From: Apostichopus californicus
Lineage: Eukaryota; Echinodermata; Holothuroidea; Aspidochirotida; Stichopodidae
NCBI GenBank assembly: GCA_020650975.1
Contig: JAIPMN010003881.1
Span: forward strand, 1,508-42,218
DNA length: 40,711 nucleotides
Direction: 5' to 3'
The notes below the pieces were generated by a model, which was not told the DNA's origin, searched no databases, and saw only the letters and a list, made by a program, of their open reading frames with translations. Shown one piece after another: positions 1 to 12,800 of the stretch; within the stretch, counting starts at the first letter, position 1; each line of letters starts with the position of its first letter. The translations under genes were made by a program, and so were the position numbers.

Positions 1-3000
1 CCCCCCCACTCAAAAGTACTTTCCTACGCCACTGCGCGTAGACCTATATTGTCACAAACGTTGCATACAGTTTTCGGTATAGTTAAACAATTGACTGCGC
101 TGTGTATTGATTCATATATTTTATACATTGAATGCTCACCCCCTCCCCCCCCCCACCCCTAGGCAGATTCTAAGAAAGTTAAATTGGCCACTATTTCTGA
201 TTAGCTTATATTGTATTTAGCCATGCATCGATACACGAATCCCCTCCCGCTTCCCTTCCTCGAGTTCTCCCCTTACCGTTGACCGAATCCTCATTAATTC
301 CTGTAGAGGAGACTGTATATAGTAACATTATCAGAGGTTCTATATAGGGTAGGTAGCATATATTATAATATATGAACACCATGCATACGGAAGAAAGAAC
401 GGCTTTCTGAAAATACAACTATCTTGTAGGTCCACTAGTTGTAAGTGTCGCAGCATGAGGTGAGGACGCTATACATGAATTCAATCAATATAGTTACAGT
501 GAGCGTGCAATACCAACATCATAATTCTATAGGGGAAGGAACCACTGAGTTTAATATTTAGAAGGCGGGGGAAGGGGATGCAGACCGACGAATACAGGGC
601 ATACCCCTACCGCCTTCCATAAACTACATATTTCTGTGAATATCTGAAAATTGTCAGTGCTTCTGTTTGTTAATGCAAAATCTCCTTTTAACATTTTGGT
701 ATATTCAACTATAGGGCTCTTTCTCGGAAATTATAATTACAAGAGTCCTTTTGTTGAAAATAATAGCATATCATCGCAATTGAACTTGAAATGTTTTCCC
801 TTTCAACCGCAGAGGAATATATCATTTGTAATACAATATATTGTTTATGCGACATTCTAAGTACACATGCAGACAAAACTTGACAGGTACCGTACTAAAC
901 ATCCATGTGCATCAAATGTTAACGATAAGTTAACAAAAACAGATTGCAATAACAATTTTGAAGAACATGTAGACATCGCAGATGACCTATTTTGATACAT
1001 TTCCAGGAGGCGAGATTTTTTGCAGGAGTAAGGGAGATTTTATCCAGTCTAAAATTAGATTTCCTTAAATCAGTACTGAGGTCGAGTTCGGGACAAGATA
1101 TTAAGAATTTGAGATGTTGACGCCCCCACTAATAATTCGCGGAAATACTTCCTTCAATAAGAAGCCTAGGATTTTAATCACTATTTCACACGACATCAAA
1201 ACAGTCACTTTGACAGATTTTTCTCAAATTCCCTTCTCGAACTACTTTAAGAGTTTGCTTGAACGCCGATCGAAACTTCAGAACTTGTTGATTGCTGGAC
1301 TTTAACACCATCTATCCATGTATGAATTTCACAAGTTCGACAAACTTTACGTTAGTCACTCCCAGTGTCCCACTCATTTGACTTGTATTTGTAAGTTGTA
1401 TAATAGCCCTCTGTACACATTACTTAGCCTAGGTTAGGCCTACACTACTCTATCACAATACAGTATCACAGTATCAGTATGGATCTGTACTGTGCAGTTT
1501 ACATTTGACTACACTAACCTAACTAATTTTGACCTAATTATATCATCGTCATAACTGAGATTGTGAGATCATTGACTGGACGTAGTTGCCTGTTTTCTTG
1601 TGAGAAACTCTAGGCCTAGATCAACAAATAATTTTTGTGAATATTAAGGCCTAACATAGAACTATTGCCATTGGGTTAAGTATTATTTTTACCACTTATT
1701 AGGCCAACCATTTTGTGAGGTTCTGTGTTTTACCCAGACTGAGACTTAACCTAGGCCTATGCTCAGACATGCAATCAGGGAACTTTACAATTTTAAGTAG
1801 CCTAGACTATTAGTCCAGTTGTAACATTACAGTTGTTATTTTTATGCTACTTTTACATGTTTAGGGCAAGTTAGCTTCAACTTTTAGATTGCATATCTCA
1901 CTGGTGTGGTTCACAGTAGGGATCCAAAGGTAAAATCTAAATATCCTTGGAAGAATTGCCATGACTCAAGCCATTACCAATCATTTTCATATGATTGACT
2001 GGAAATTCAATGTATTTTCCAAACTTTGGGCTCACCTTTTTCATCTCGCTGTTGTTAGTAAGAAGAATTATTTAGCCAAGAACTGGTGGATGATACCTTA
2101 GAAACGTCTGACCCTTGGCGAGGTGTCTAACAGTATTGTAAATGCTATCCAACTTTTGAAAAATAATAATCAGCTTATTGATTGCCATCTTTTTGTAAAT
2201 CTTGAATATGTTGTTCTGAGTTTTCAATGACCTAATATTATTTAATAAGGTTAATTTGCTGCCAAAAAAGCATTACATTTCATTAAAATAGTGGTAATTT
2301 AGTAGAGGCCTATTAATATTAATTAAGGTTGGGCTACACTCCCAGGAATAGTATAATATTAACCAGCCATTGCAGTAATCCTTCATTAGACTATTCTCAA
2401 TTTAAGTGCTTTACAGTTAAAAAAGAAGAGTGGTCAACACAAGTAGCTAGGCACACTAGTTAGGAATGAATACCCACAGTAGCCTGACCCTTATTATTAA
2501 TATATGCAAATTTTTCAGAATTTCTTCTCAGGCAATACAGCATTGAATCCTTCACAAAGTACTGGATGCTGATAAATGATCAAATCTCTAGGGACCATAC
2601 ATGTAATCTTAAGGTTTGAAGTTTCCCTACCTTTGATTATTGACAAACGAAGATGTGTAGCACCAATCCATACCAATGTTCTGGAGGTGGCATCCTCATA
2701 TATTTATTCTCCTACCACTACCAGATGCTCACTTTATCTACTGCACTGTGAACCAGGTACTTCATACATCCCATTGACAATGGAAATAAAGAGTTAGCAG
2801 CAATGAATTGAGTTCACAATTAGTGCTTCAGTTCCCAGTGCAGTCAATTACTTTAACGACAACAGGTTGCAGGTTTCGTTTCAATTTGTCCAATAAAAAA
2901 CATGTCTTTGGATACAGAAGAGGTGAATTGAGTTCATGTAAATGTGACCATACTTTTATTTTTGTTCCAACAGCAGAGGTCCAAGATTCATTCTTGTGGC

Positions 3001-3016
3001 ATTTTCGTAACCCCTG
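1..3016. other. Upstream noncoding DNA, no supported gene
   Basis: No open frame here shows a recognisable domain or joins by splice sites to the WDR45B frame. The stretch is AT-rich with C-rich runs (about 140-160) and recurring short 'aggcct' words around 1430-1800. It probably holds the distal promoter of WDR45B and flanking intergenic DNA. A noncoding 5' exon cannot be excluded, because acceptor-like pyrimidine tracts occur, for example just before 2973. Confidence 0.5.
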
Positions 3017-3035
3017 ACCAATCTTTCTGATTGGT
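3017..3035. promoter_or_regulatory. Inverted pair of CCAAT (NF-Y-type) boxes upstream of WDR45B
   Basis: The sequence accaatc-tttct-gattggt is a perfect inverted repeat with 7-base arms and a 5-base spacer. Each arm carries CCAAT, one per strand. It ends 42 bases before the WDR45B start codon, and a CRE-like half site (cgtca) lies between at about 3063. NF-Y binding to CCAAT is established; use of this site is inferred from position. If it is the proximal promoter, the 5' UTR is very short. Confidence 0.45.
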
Positions 3036-3077
3036 TGATATCAGTCCCAGGAGCCGATATAACGTCACTACTCTGCC

Positions 3078-6000
3078 ATGAACTTGACCAACTCCTCCTC
3101 CTCTGGCAATGGCTTGCTACATGCAGCATTCAATCAGGACCATGGTAAACCATTTTGAGATTTTAGTAAAGTAAGATTTATTCTGGACGAACCAGAAGAC
3201 AAGAGTAATATACGGCTGGACATGTTTAACATCAGCTCATGTCAATCACAGAACGTTCCCCACGGTTAGTGTAGTCATTATGTACCCGAGACGATATGTG
3301 GGGACTCGGGCGAAGTTCGTAACAAGGAAAGACCTTCAAAATGGTACTGTTGCAAGCACGTTGAAGCAAATCTAAACATGATTATATAGAACCATCTTCC
3401 TGGCCATGCAGGAAATAGAATCATACTCGAAAGAATAGAAGTACTGTATTGTAAAGTACAACAAATGATATATAACATGATAACGTCATATTACACTTGT
3501 AACTGAAAATAACATAGTCATATACAGGTGTAACAGAAATGGTGCATACTACATATACATCATTGGGCCGTGTGACGGGAGGAATATTATCCGAAATTTG
3601 ACTTGTTCTTTTATTTCTTCTTTGTTTTATTCTTTAGGTTGCTTTGCTTGCGGTATGGAGACTGGTTTCCGTGTCTATAACACTGATCCTCTGAGGGAGA
3701 AAGAAAGACAAGGTTTGTAACTTTGTCTAAAGAATAATAAATGGGTTAATGCTCTTGCACACAGTCCTATTATCAGTAATTGTTAGTAATGCAATCAGTA
3801 CCTGTGCCCGGTATGTGTTTCTAGAGACCATGCAGCACAGCCTGGTTCTAAGGTAATACAGTACTTGTGCCCAGTATGTGTTTTTGGAGACCATGCAGCA
3901 CAGCGTGGTTCTATGTGGATACCATACGTTTGCCCGGTATGTGTTTTTGGAGACCATGCAGCACAGCCTGGTTCTACGTGAATACCATACATGTGCCCTG
4001 TATGTGTTTTTTGGAGACCATGCAGCACAGCCTGGTTCTACGTGAATACCATACATGTTTCCTGTATGTGTTTTTTGGAGACCATGCAGCACAGCGTGGT
4101 TCTATGTGTATACCATACGTGTGCCCTGTATGTGTTTTTTGGAGACCATGCAGCACAGCGTGGTTCTATGTTAAAACCATACGTGTGCCCTGTATGTGTT
4201 TTTTGGAGACAATGCAGCACAGCGTGGTTCTATGTGAAAACCATACGTGTGCCCGGTATGTGTGTTTTGGAGACCATTCAGCACAGCGTGGTTCTATGTG
4301 AATACCATATGTGTGCCCGGTATGTGTTTTTTGGAGACCATGCAGCACAACCTGGTTCTTTGTGAATACCATACGTTATCTATGACTGTCCTTAGTCCGT
4401 AAAATGGCTACAAAAAGTAAGGCCTATAAATTTTCTATATTAAAATAATAATGTATTGGAAAAAGTCTTCGTTATTTCAAACTATTATATAATAATATAT
4501 ATTAAACTTAACTAAATTTTGTGGAATTTTCAATTGCTATTTTTTTACATGTGATTTATCACTGCAAATGCAGTATATAAACTCAAGAATGATTTAATAC
4601 AAAAATACGCTGGAAAATCTGGGATAAATTATCCATTTATAGGGTACTGAAGTATTTCTTTCTGGTCTGTAATACAGATTTTGATGGAGGCATTGGCCAC
4701 GTGGAGATGCTCTTCAGGTGTAATTACCTAGCACTCATTGGAGGAGGAAGGCACCCGCATTACCCTCCAAATAAAGGTAAGCATGTTGAAGTGTTAATGT
4801 TATTATGCTCTAGACATGGAGTAACCTAGACACCATCAAAGGAGGCTCACACATATCCTCCAAATAAAGGTAAGCATGTTGAGGTGTTAAACAATGTTAG
4901 CATGCTCTATACATGGAGTTACCTAGACTCCATCAAAGGAGGGAGGAGGCACACACATAACCTCCAAAGAAAGGTAAGCATGTTGAAGTGTGAAACAATG
5001 TTAGAGTGCTCTATACATGTAGTTACCTAGACTCCATCAAAGGAGGTAGGAGGCACACACATAAACTCCAAAGAAAGGTAAGAATGTAAACCTTGTTGTG
5101 ATGTTAGTGAAATAACGGAGCTGTCATTTGGTGTATGAAGGCATTCATATTTTACCCTCGAAATAAAGGTAAGCGAGTTACAAACGTATCTGTCATGTTC
5201 ATGTGTACTAGTGGTGTTTAGTTACCTAAAGTGTAATCATAGGTAAAGCCATAGAGTCGTTAGTACTAAGCATGGTACATGGCAGATGTAGGTGAGGTTT
5301 CATTTAAATAGACTTGTAACTTCATGGTTATCCATATCTCAAACACAAAACTATTACTTTCTGAAATTTGTGTAGGCCTATAGTGAAAGATCTCAAGTTG
5401 AACATTGTCCTAAAAGTCAGTACTTTAAGCAAACAAAACCTAAATATATATAGTTATAATTTGATACTTGGTGATGTCTCCTATTTAATAGTTAAACTTT
5501 TCAATAATGATTTGAATTCACTTTTGATTGGGCCATTTACCTATGACACATTCGACTAGGCCTTTGACCTATGACACATTTGACTGGGTCTTTGACCTAT
5601 GACACATTTGACTGGGCCTTTGACCTATGACACATTTGACTGGACCTTTGACCTATGACACATTCAACTGGGCCTTTGACCTATGACACATTTGACTAGG
5701 CCTTTGACCTATTCTTACTATTTCCTCCATACTGGTATTTTTAATCAATACTTAATAATGGATTATTTTACTTTTGCAGCGATGATTTGGGATGACTTGA
5801 AAAAGAAGCCGGTTATCGAGTTGGAATTTTCAACAGAAGTGAAAGCTGTGAGACTGAGACGAGATAGGTATGTAACCCAAGCCAAGAGTAGAAAATGAGA
5901 CCCACGGGAAAACTAGAAATCTGAGAGTGAGACAGCTCGTTACCAAGCAATTAGGAAACTCAATTTAGCCAATCTGTGAAATGATGCATTTATGACCATA

Positions 6001-9000
6001 GCACTATTACTTTTAATGCATTTTTTTTTCCATTTGCTATGTCACATGATCACGATTCAAACTTGAAACCACAGGTTTACATGTATACACACAAATCTGA
6101 TATTGCTACTAATGAAAGAGGAACCAGTGAGTTTTTGAAAAGTTGAAAATTTTAATCCCAGAATAGATATGCAGTTTCATTTCAACATGTTTTTTTGTGA
6201 ACCGGCTTTAATAAACATGACCTTTTATCTCTGCCTCTCTCATTCAACAGGATAGTGGTGGTGCTAGATACGATGATCAAGGTGTATACATTCACACAGA
6301 ACCCACAGCAGTTACACGTCTTTGACACTTGCTTTAACTCCAAAGGTCAGTCAGACATATAATACTTACTAAATCATTTTCGTAAGTATTTAACCAGTCG
6401 TTTTTGAGTTGATTCAGCAACTTTTCTGACAGTTTTGCCAAACCTTTCCTGATGCGTCCCTTTAAAGCAAGATTTCGACTGATCAATCTAGGACATCACG
6501 TGAAGTCTAAAGGTCTAATGATCTCTTTCAGGGGGTGGGGGGGGGAGGAGGACTCCCGGAGAGAGGTGGCTTCAATGACCAAACCCCCTCCTTTGTAAAA
6601 CTGTTGATTCACGCACCACTGACCTCTCCATAAATAATTCAGGGGAATTTAGAGTTTGGTCCCCTTCCTCCCTGCCTTTGCAATCCTGTGCATACAAATG
6701 ATGATCAGCCAATGTGGTTATTAGCTGTACATTAGTATTTGCTTCATTTGTATAGTTGACATGTTGACATCATTCAGTGATGTTCACTTAGGAGGGGGGG
6801 GGGGTGGTGAGGGCAGAGGGGAGGGAGGTGGTGTTGCATTGTACCCATGGGATTCTACTATCCTATGTGCCCCATTCAGACCAGGGAGATAACCAAATCT
6901 CATTTCTTTCCTTGCATAGGTCTCTGTGTACTCTGCCCAAATAGTAACAACTCACTGCTTGCCTTCCCTGGTCGCCATACAGGGGTTGTTCAAATCGTCG
7001 ATCTTGCAAATACCGAGAAGGCACCCTTGGAGATAACGGCCCACGAGGGCACGCTTTGCTGCTTAACGTTTAATCACCAGGGAACACGACTTGCCACAGC
7101 ATCTGAGAAGGTATGCCTGTCTATCTTCATGTAATACTTACACAAGCTCCACTACTGGCTTTGAGCAATTGCAACGTTTATGATACAAACCTGATCTTCT
7201 TCTGTTCAGTTTTTTTTAAAGCAACGATGTCACCCATTTTGCGATCAGCTGACTGTCTGCGGCATGTTCGCGATTGGGCTTCAGTTTTAACAAACCTGCC
7301 GAGTATGATTAAAAAATGAGAATGGGTTTGATCAAACTGAGAGACAATGCAAGATTTGATCACCAAAATGAATTCTTTTAAACTGCAATATTTTGTTGCT
7401 CAGATACTCAATTTACATTAGCATTAGATAACATTAGTTGAAATCAAACTAGATTAATACTAGCTAATGAGTTACATTGTTCTGAGACTTTGAGCATCAA
7501 ATATCTTCAAAGCCTATATCTTTAAAAAAAAAAAAAATTGAGCCAACTGCTTTAAAATCTATGATACAGTATTTTCTATGTAATAGCATATTGTTGTCTG
7601 TACAGTGTTCTCAATATCTCTGCATTATATCACCAGTGCCCAAATCCATGAGACAAATTGCCCATGTTTCACTTAAGAGTCACAATTGTGCATCCTCTGA
7701 TACATGAAGAAAAGCAGAAAATATTATCATTTTAATTTTTCAAGAATAATTTGTGTTGCAATTTCATCCTTGGCATATTAAATATTTAAGACTTTATGAT
7801 AGGGTCATTTGAGAATGTTGAAAAAATAATGGATTGAGACCTTGGGCTTCCCACATGTAATATATTTTAAAGGCAAATATTACTTGGAAGTTATACTTCA
7901 TCGGTTTAACTTTTCTAACTCCAACATTCCGTCGACAGTCGTAAGATATTCAGTACCGGGATTTTACTGTGCCTATTTTTTTATTTGGTATTGTTTTTGT
8001 TCCATGAATGCAGGGAACATTGATTAGAATTTTTGACACCAGCTCTGGCACTCAACTACAAGAGTTGAGGAGGGGGTCTGGTAGTGCTGCCATTTACTGG
8101 TAAGTAGCACACTTGGTTGCATATTGCTGTATCCATGGCTTTGACAAGAACCAAAGACCGTTGGGGATGGGGGGGGGGGGGAAGAAGTCAGTTGACGGGA
8201 GAGTGGGGAGTTAAGATAACATAAAACACTCCTTTCCTCTGATATCAATTTCAAACTGGGGTGATCAAGAAAACTTATAAATACTACAAGAAAATGTATT
8301 CATTCAAAGTATGAACTATATTCTCCTTTAAACACTTGCACTGTAATTTAAGTTACAAAATTGCTCCTTTATTTTCTGTGCCAACAGCATCAGTTTCAAT
8401 CAAGATTCTTCCCTGCTCTGCGTGTCCAGCGATCACGGGACGGTGCATGTCTTTGCCGTGGAGGACCCTGCTAAAAACAAGCAGTCTAGGTTAGTACCAA
8501 GTCTCGCAGAAAGAACGGCTGAATTCACAATGTCTATGCATGCTCTGGCCCTCCTCTCCCCTTCCTCACCCCCCTCTTACACACACACACCCAGACAGAA
8601 ATATTGATGAACTGGGAAAACCTTTTGGAGAATGCCCTCCTGAATTCTGTTTAACTCATTCCTTTTCAATCAATGTACATTTAAAAGAACTGAAACGATA
8701 AAGTTTATGTTCATTCGTAACAGACCAAATTAGAACGACCGTTAATCCTTGCATTTTACAGTTACAGGACGATCTCTTTAATTTTTGAGAAGATTACAAA
8801 ATATACGTGATTGTTCGTTAGTCAAAGTGGCTGATCTACCAAGGTTTAAACTCGCAGTAAAACAGACAAACTCTTTGGATCTCAAGAAACACATTATCAC
8901 TGACATATCACAAGCATATCTAGGTAAAAGTGCTGTTGGAAGTAATTTAAGGAAAAAATAACTTCCTTCTCTGAGACTTGTTTATGGATCATGAGATTTC

Positions 9001-9813
9001 ATTGAATAAATGTTTGGTTTGTGCGTATACTTGATGTTATGGAGGTTTGTGGGAAGTCCAGTTCAGAGAGGTGGAGTTAGGGTCTTCCAACTAGCTTTGA
9101 TTCAAGCCAGTGTTTATCCACAACAATCACATTGGTCAATTCAGTTTCAAATCGACTTCTGTCGGCAACCTAACCAACCCTTGAGAATGACTTAATGTAA
9201 ACTAACAGCATTACTAACAAGACACTTAACCAATATTATTATATACAGGTGTACCTTGGAAACTGCCTGTGTTTTAACTTTTCTTGTTTTCTTTCCGTCT
9301 CCTTGTACAGCCTTGCATCAGCCACGTTCCTGCCGAAATACTTCAGCTCCAAGTGGAGTTTCTCCAAGTTCCAAGTTCCCAATAATGCCCAGTGTATCTG
9401 TGCCTTCGGAGCTGACACAAATTCTGTCATTGGTGGGTATTTATCGATATAAGCCACTACAGTTTGAGTAAAAACATTCTTAGTTACTGACTAACAGTTT
9501 ATAATTTATGGGAGGTCATAGAAGCCTCTCACACCTCCCTTTCCCTATCCCCCTCCCCTCTCTTACTCCCCCCCCCCCATCCTCCTTCTACTGCAATATA
9601 CTGCTTTGTTGATCAGATTTGTTTTGGAAAACTGCAGCATTATTGAAACTACAGCAATCAGTGACATCATCATCTCTGTTTTTCTTCTTTAATTTGATAG
9701 CTATCTGCGCTGATGGAAGCTACTATAAATTCGTCTTCAATCCCAAGGGAGAGTGTACTCGAGACGTCTACACACAGTTTCTAGAAATGACAGACGATGA
9801 TGCCAAAAGCTAA
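3078..9813 (+). CDS. WDR45B: WDR45B / WIPI3, PROPPIN autophagy beta-propeller (10 coding exons, complete)
   Basis: Coding exons are 3078-3144, 3638-3712, 4678-4776, 5780-5867, 6251-6345, 6920-7110, 8014-8099, 8388-8489, 9311-9432 and 9701-9813. All have AG/GT borders and matching phases, giving 1038 nt and 345 residues, against about 344 in human WIPI3. Diagnostic segments include [20 protein letters not shown] near the N-terminus, [59 protein letters not shown] and [18 protein letters not shown], ending [14 protein letters not shown]. The lipid-binding PROPPIN motif LRRG is at residues 223-226. WIPI proteins are seven-bladed propellers that bind PI3P and PI(3,5)P2 on nascent autophagosomes and recruit partners such as ATG2; that role is family knowledge. 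The start ATG (gccATGa) opens a protein whose N-terminus aligns with WIPI3. Introns 2 and 3 hold large tandem arrays, and the gene converges on the ARMH-like gene. The assignment to WDR45B rather than WDR45 rests on the overall match and is strong. Confidence 0.97.
3798..4375. repeat. Minisatellite, about 9 copies of 63-64 bp in WDR45B intron 2
   Basis: The word gagaccatgcagcacag recurs at 3824, 3887, 3950, 4014, 4078, 4142, 4206, 4270 and 4334, a period of 63 then 64 bases. Units also share 'tatgtgttttttg' and 'tggttcta'. The first two units are the most diverged and the later ones nearly identical, as expected when an array grows from one end. Since 64 is not a multiple of three, the open frames across it on both strands are accidents of low stop density. 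Confidence 0.95.
4740..5180 (+). repeat. Tandem copies of an exon 3' end plus splice donor (WDR45B exon 3/intron 3)
   Basis: The end of coding exon 3 with its donor (cctccaaataaag|gtaagc, donor at 4777) recurs downstream with donors at 4870, 4974, 5078 and 5169. Spacings are 93, 104, 104 and 91 bases. Copies also keep the preceding 'ggagg..gcac/ca' exon-like stretch and, in the first three, the following 'atgttga.gtg' and 'acctaga..ccatcaaaggagg' intron sequence. The unit therefore spans the exon-intron boundary. Only the first donor continues the WDR45B frame directly; the others are intronic but all retain gtaag. Confidence 0.9.
5539..5712. repeat. 28-bp minisatellite, six copies plus a partial, in WDR45B intron 3
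   Basis: The unit ctttgacctatgacacattt followed by gactgggc repeats with exact 28-base spacing: the word acctat(t/g) occurs at 5539, 5567, 5595, 5623, 5651, 5679 and 5707. It ends about 65 bases before the acceptor of coding exon 4 (5780). Each full unit holds TGACCT followed one base later by TGACAC, which resembles a DR1-type nuclear-receptor pair; that is a sequence resemblance only. Confidence 0.95.
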
Positions 9814-12800
9814 ACAACCAATCACAAAGTGAGATTTGTATCACATGACCAAATAATGAACCAGGGCTAGATTTGCATATTTTTCCCCCCCCCCAAGTCC
9901 CCCCTCCCCCAATGTCCTTCTAGTCAGATCTCTTGTGACGATTGTGTCGGTGTGATGGAAATGACTTGGAAAAAATACTCAAGCACTTTTACCAAAAGCT
10001 AGAAGCAATAAAATAAGCCACCCCAGAAAAAAATGTATTGCATTGCATAAAACATTCTTGGAAGAATGATGTCATAACTAGGACAGGAAGCCTGACATTG
10101 TAATGCAAGATGATATCACTTGACCATTCTCAGACCAAAAAAGAATATTCTCTCCTGGAATGAATGTGAGTAGTATTAATGTAAAAGCTAAAGAAAAGTC
10201 CTGCCCAGTCTCCCAAGTTTATTAAATATTACTTTTGGTGCTCATAACTAAATGTAGACAGATGTCATAAGGACAACCTTTCAGGTCAACAGTCAGTGTT
10301 GTGTACTCAATAGGTTTTCTATCTACCCTCGCTATCTCTCCCCCTATTGGACACTTTTAGGTTGCTGTTCCTAAAATATGCAAGGTTTATCCCTGGTTAG
10401 ATTATCCAGACCAGGCGCGTTAGTTTATTTTGGGATTATCAAAGTCATTTTTAGCAGCATGATTCGTTCTGTTTGTTTCATTTGGTATGTTGACACAAAC
10501 CTGCCGCGACAGTCTGCAAATTTTATTTGTACAAACGAAATTTAGGACGTATACTTTGATCACATCAGAGAAACGTTAATTAAGCGGTAAGCCAAAGTTG
10601 GACCCTCCATGGGTTCAAGGAATCCTTTGTAACCATCACAGCTAGGAACAGGGATATTGGCTTCCAGTTTGTCACAGTTATGTTAGAGTACAATTTGTCA
10701 GTTTTATGCATTAATTCTATTTGTTTTTGGTGTTAAAACATTTCCATTGAACTAATGGCTGTTGTCAGTGATTAACTGTGTATAGAGAATTTCTTTTCTA
10801 GTTGTAAAATTCTAGTCGCTTTTTTTTCTTTTCCTTAATTTTCTAGAAGTGATATAACACTATCTTGAGAGAGTATAAATCGCCATGGTAGTCTATCATT
10901 CTTTCTCTGGCAAATGTGTATTTTTCTGCTAAACAAACATTGACCTTATATCGTCTTTTTTTTGTTATACTCTGTTTTGTATCCAAGAAGTAGCTTCAAG
11001 ATAAGACAACCGAAACGTGAAAGGAAAAATCACATACACCCTTTATGTCATTTTAGTAACAAACTTAAATTCATTTTATATCACTCTTTGCATTTATCCA
11101 ATAAATTTACCTCAGTATCTGCTCGATTACTACAGTGTTGCAGCTTGAGTTTTATTATGATACATAAAAGAAATCAGTACAAATTAAATGCGGGCCTATT
11201 TTATTTTACCTGAATTTTTACTGCTCCTTGGGCAAAAATTCACTTTCAAAATATCCATAAATTATTTCTGAATGCAATTTAGGCCCTTTCTAAGTCATAT
11301 GAACTTGTGATATATATAAGCAGTTACAGCAACAACAACACATCAAGGAGTATAGTCATGTAGGTACCTACAAAGTGAGGGCGCTTGTGAGTGCCGTGAC
11401 AGGCTCAGAATAAGTTGCGTATGCAGCTAGCCTCTTTAACTGCAAATGTACAGAGACTATATGAAACTTTAAGTTACAACATCCAGTCATGTAGGTATCG
11501 TTCACCTGGCCAGTAATGCCAATATTTTAGCACACACTACAATGATAATAATAGGAAAAAACATGAAAAACATTTCTTGACATTTGACATACATTGTTTT
11601 GGTTTAAACATGATCATGTTGATTTCATAAAATATCAGTAATTTATCCAAAATAAGTAATTGGAAACAAAAGTTTCCAATCACAAAGAGTAAATTTGAAA
11701 CTTGGTTTGAAACTTCATATTACAGCAATATTGGATTGATTGTATCATATTAAATATTATGACTAATGTTACTTCCAGAAAGGCTGTGTCTATAGAAAAG
11801 GGTGGGGGTGTTCATAAACAGAGTCTACTGAGGGAGAACTTGTGTGGCAGTAACATACAAGTAACATATTTGGGTACTCTGTCATAATTGAAATGAAAAT
11901 AAACAAAAATTGTTTCCAGCCAATTTCTCAACACACAAAATACATTTGATGTCTAACATTGCAATGTAAACATCGCCTGCGTTTATGTCTTAGCCTGCAA
12001 ATTCTAAAAACCCCAAGAAGATAGCTGTGAGTGATTGATGGATAAAGATAACTTCCATCGTTAACCTTCACGACTATATTTTCCAACAATTTTTAAGCCA
12101 AATCGTCCCAAGTTTGTGTCATTTGCTCTTTTTATGCAGATTTTGTGTTTTTGCAAGAAGGAATAGAGAAGGACATGGCTTTACTTGCTTTAAATCATAA
12201 ACAAATTAAAAGTTAGTGAGTGCCCAGACTTTCAAATAGTGAAATCTTACAACTTGCACTTTCAAAGCTTTGTTAATCAATACTGTAAGAAGAGGGTCAG
12301 ATTTGCCCTTTGTTTTAAATTTTTGAATTTACAATTTTTTTTGTATTTATGGAGCCAAATAATGGTGTAAGTCATACTTTGGGTTTTTTTCTGTCATATT
12401 CTCTAAGATATCATTATAAGCTCCTCTGAGAGGAATAACTCTGAAATGCCGGCTTAGCTGTCAAATAGACTGACACAGTTATATGCATAGGCCAAAGATG
12501 CCAACGGACTGATAGACAGACAGACATACAAACAGACACATTATCGTCAGACAGGAAGAATAGGTAGAACATGGATGAAGAAATAATGAATGAAAAGTGT
12601 GAGATTTCAGCTTAGTTTTATAGGTTAGTATTGTAGTCATTCAGCATACTATGGGGGTGGGGGGAATAAGATGTAAGCATAGTTAAATTAACCAAACCAA
12701 TTATCCAATATGTGTCTACCAGTAATTTAAACTGTTTGATTTTTGTTAACTGCCATAAAATATTTATCTTCACAAAGCTGCCATTGTTATAAGCTGTAAG

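Noticed and set aside
3727-4372. Long overlapping open frames on both strands with repeated Cys/Trp-rich peptides
   Set aside because: They lie wholly in the 64-bp minisatellite. The period shifts the frame at each unit, and frames are open on both strands because the unit lacks stops. They lie in a WDR45B intron and show no homology.
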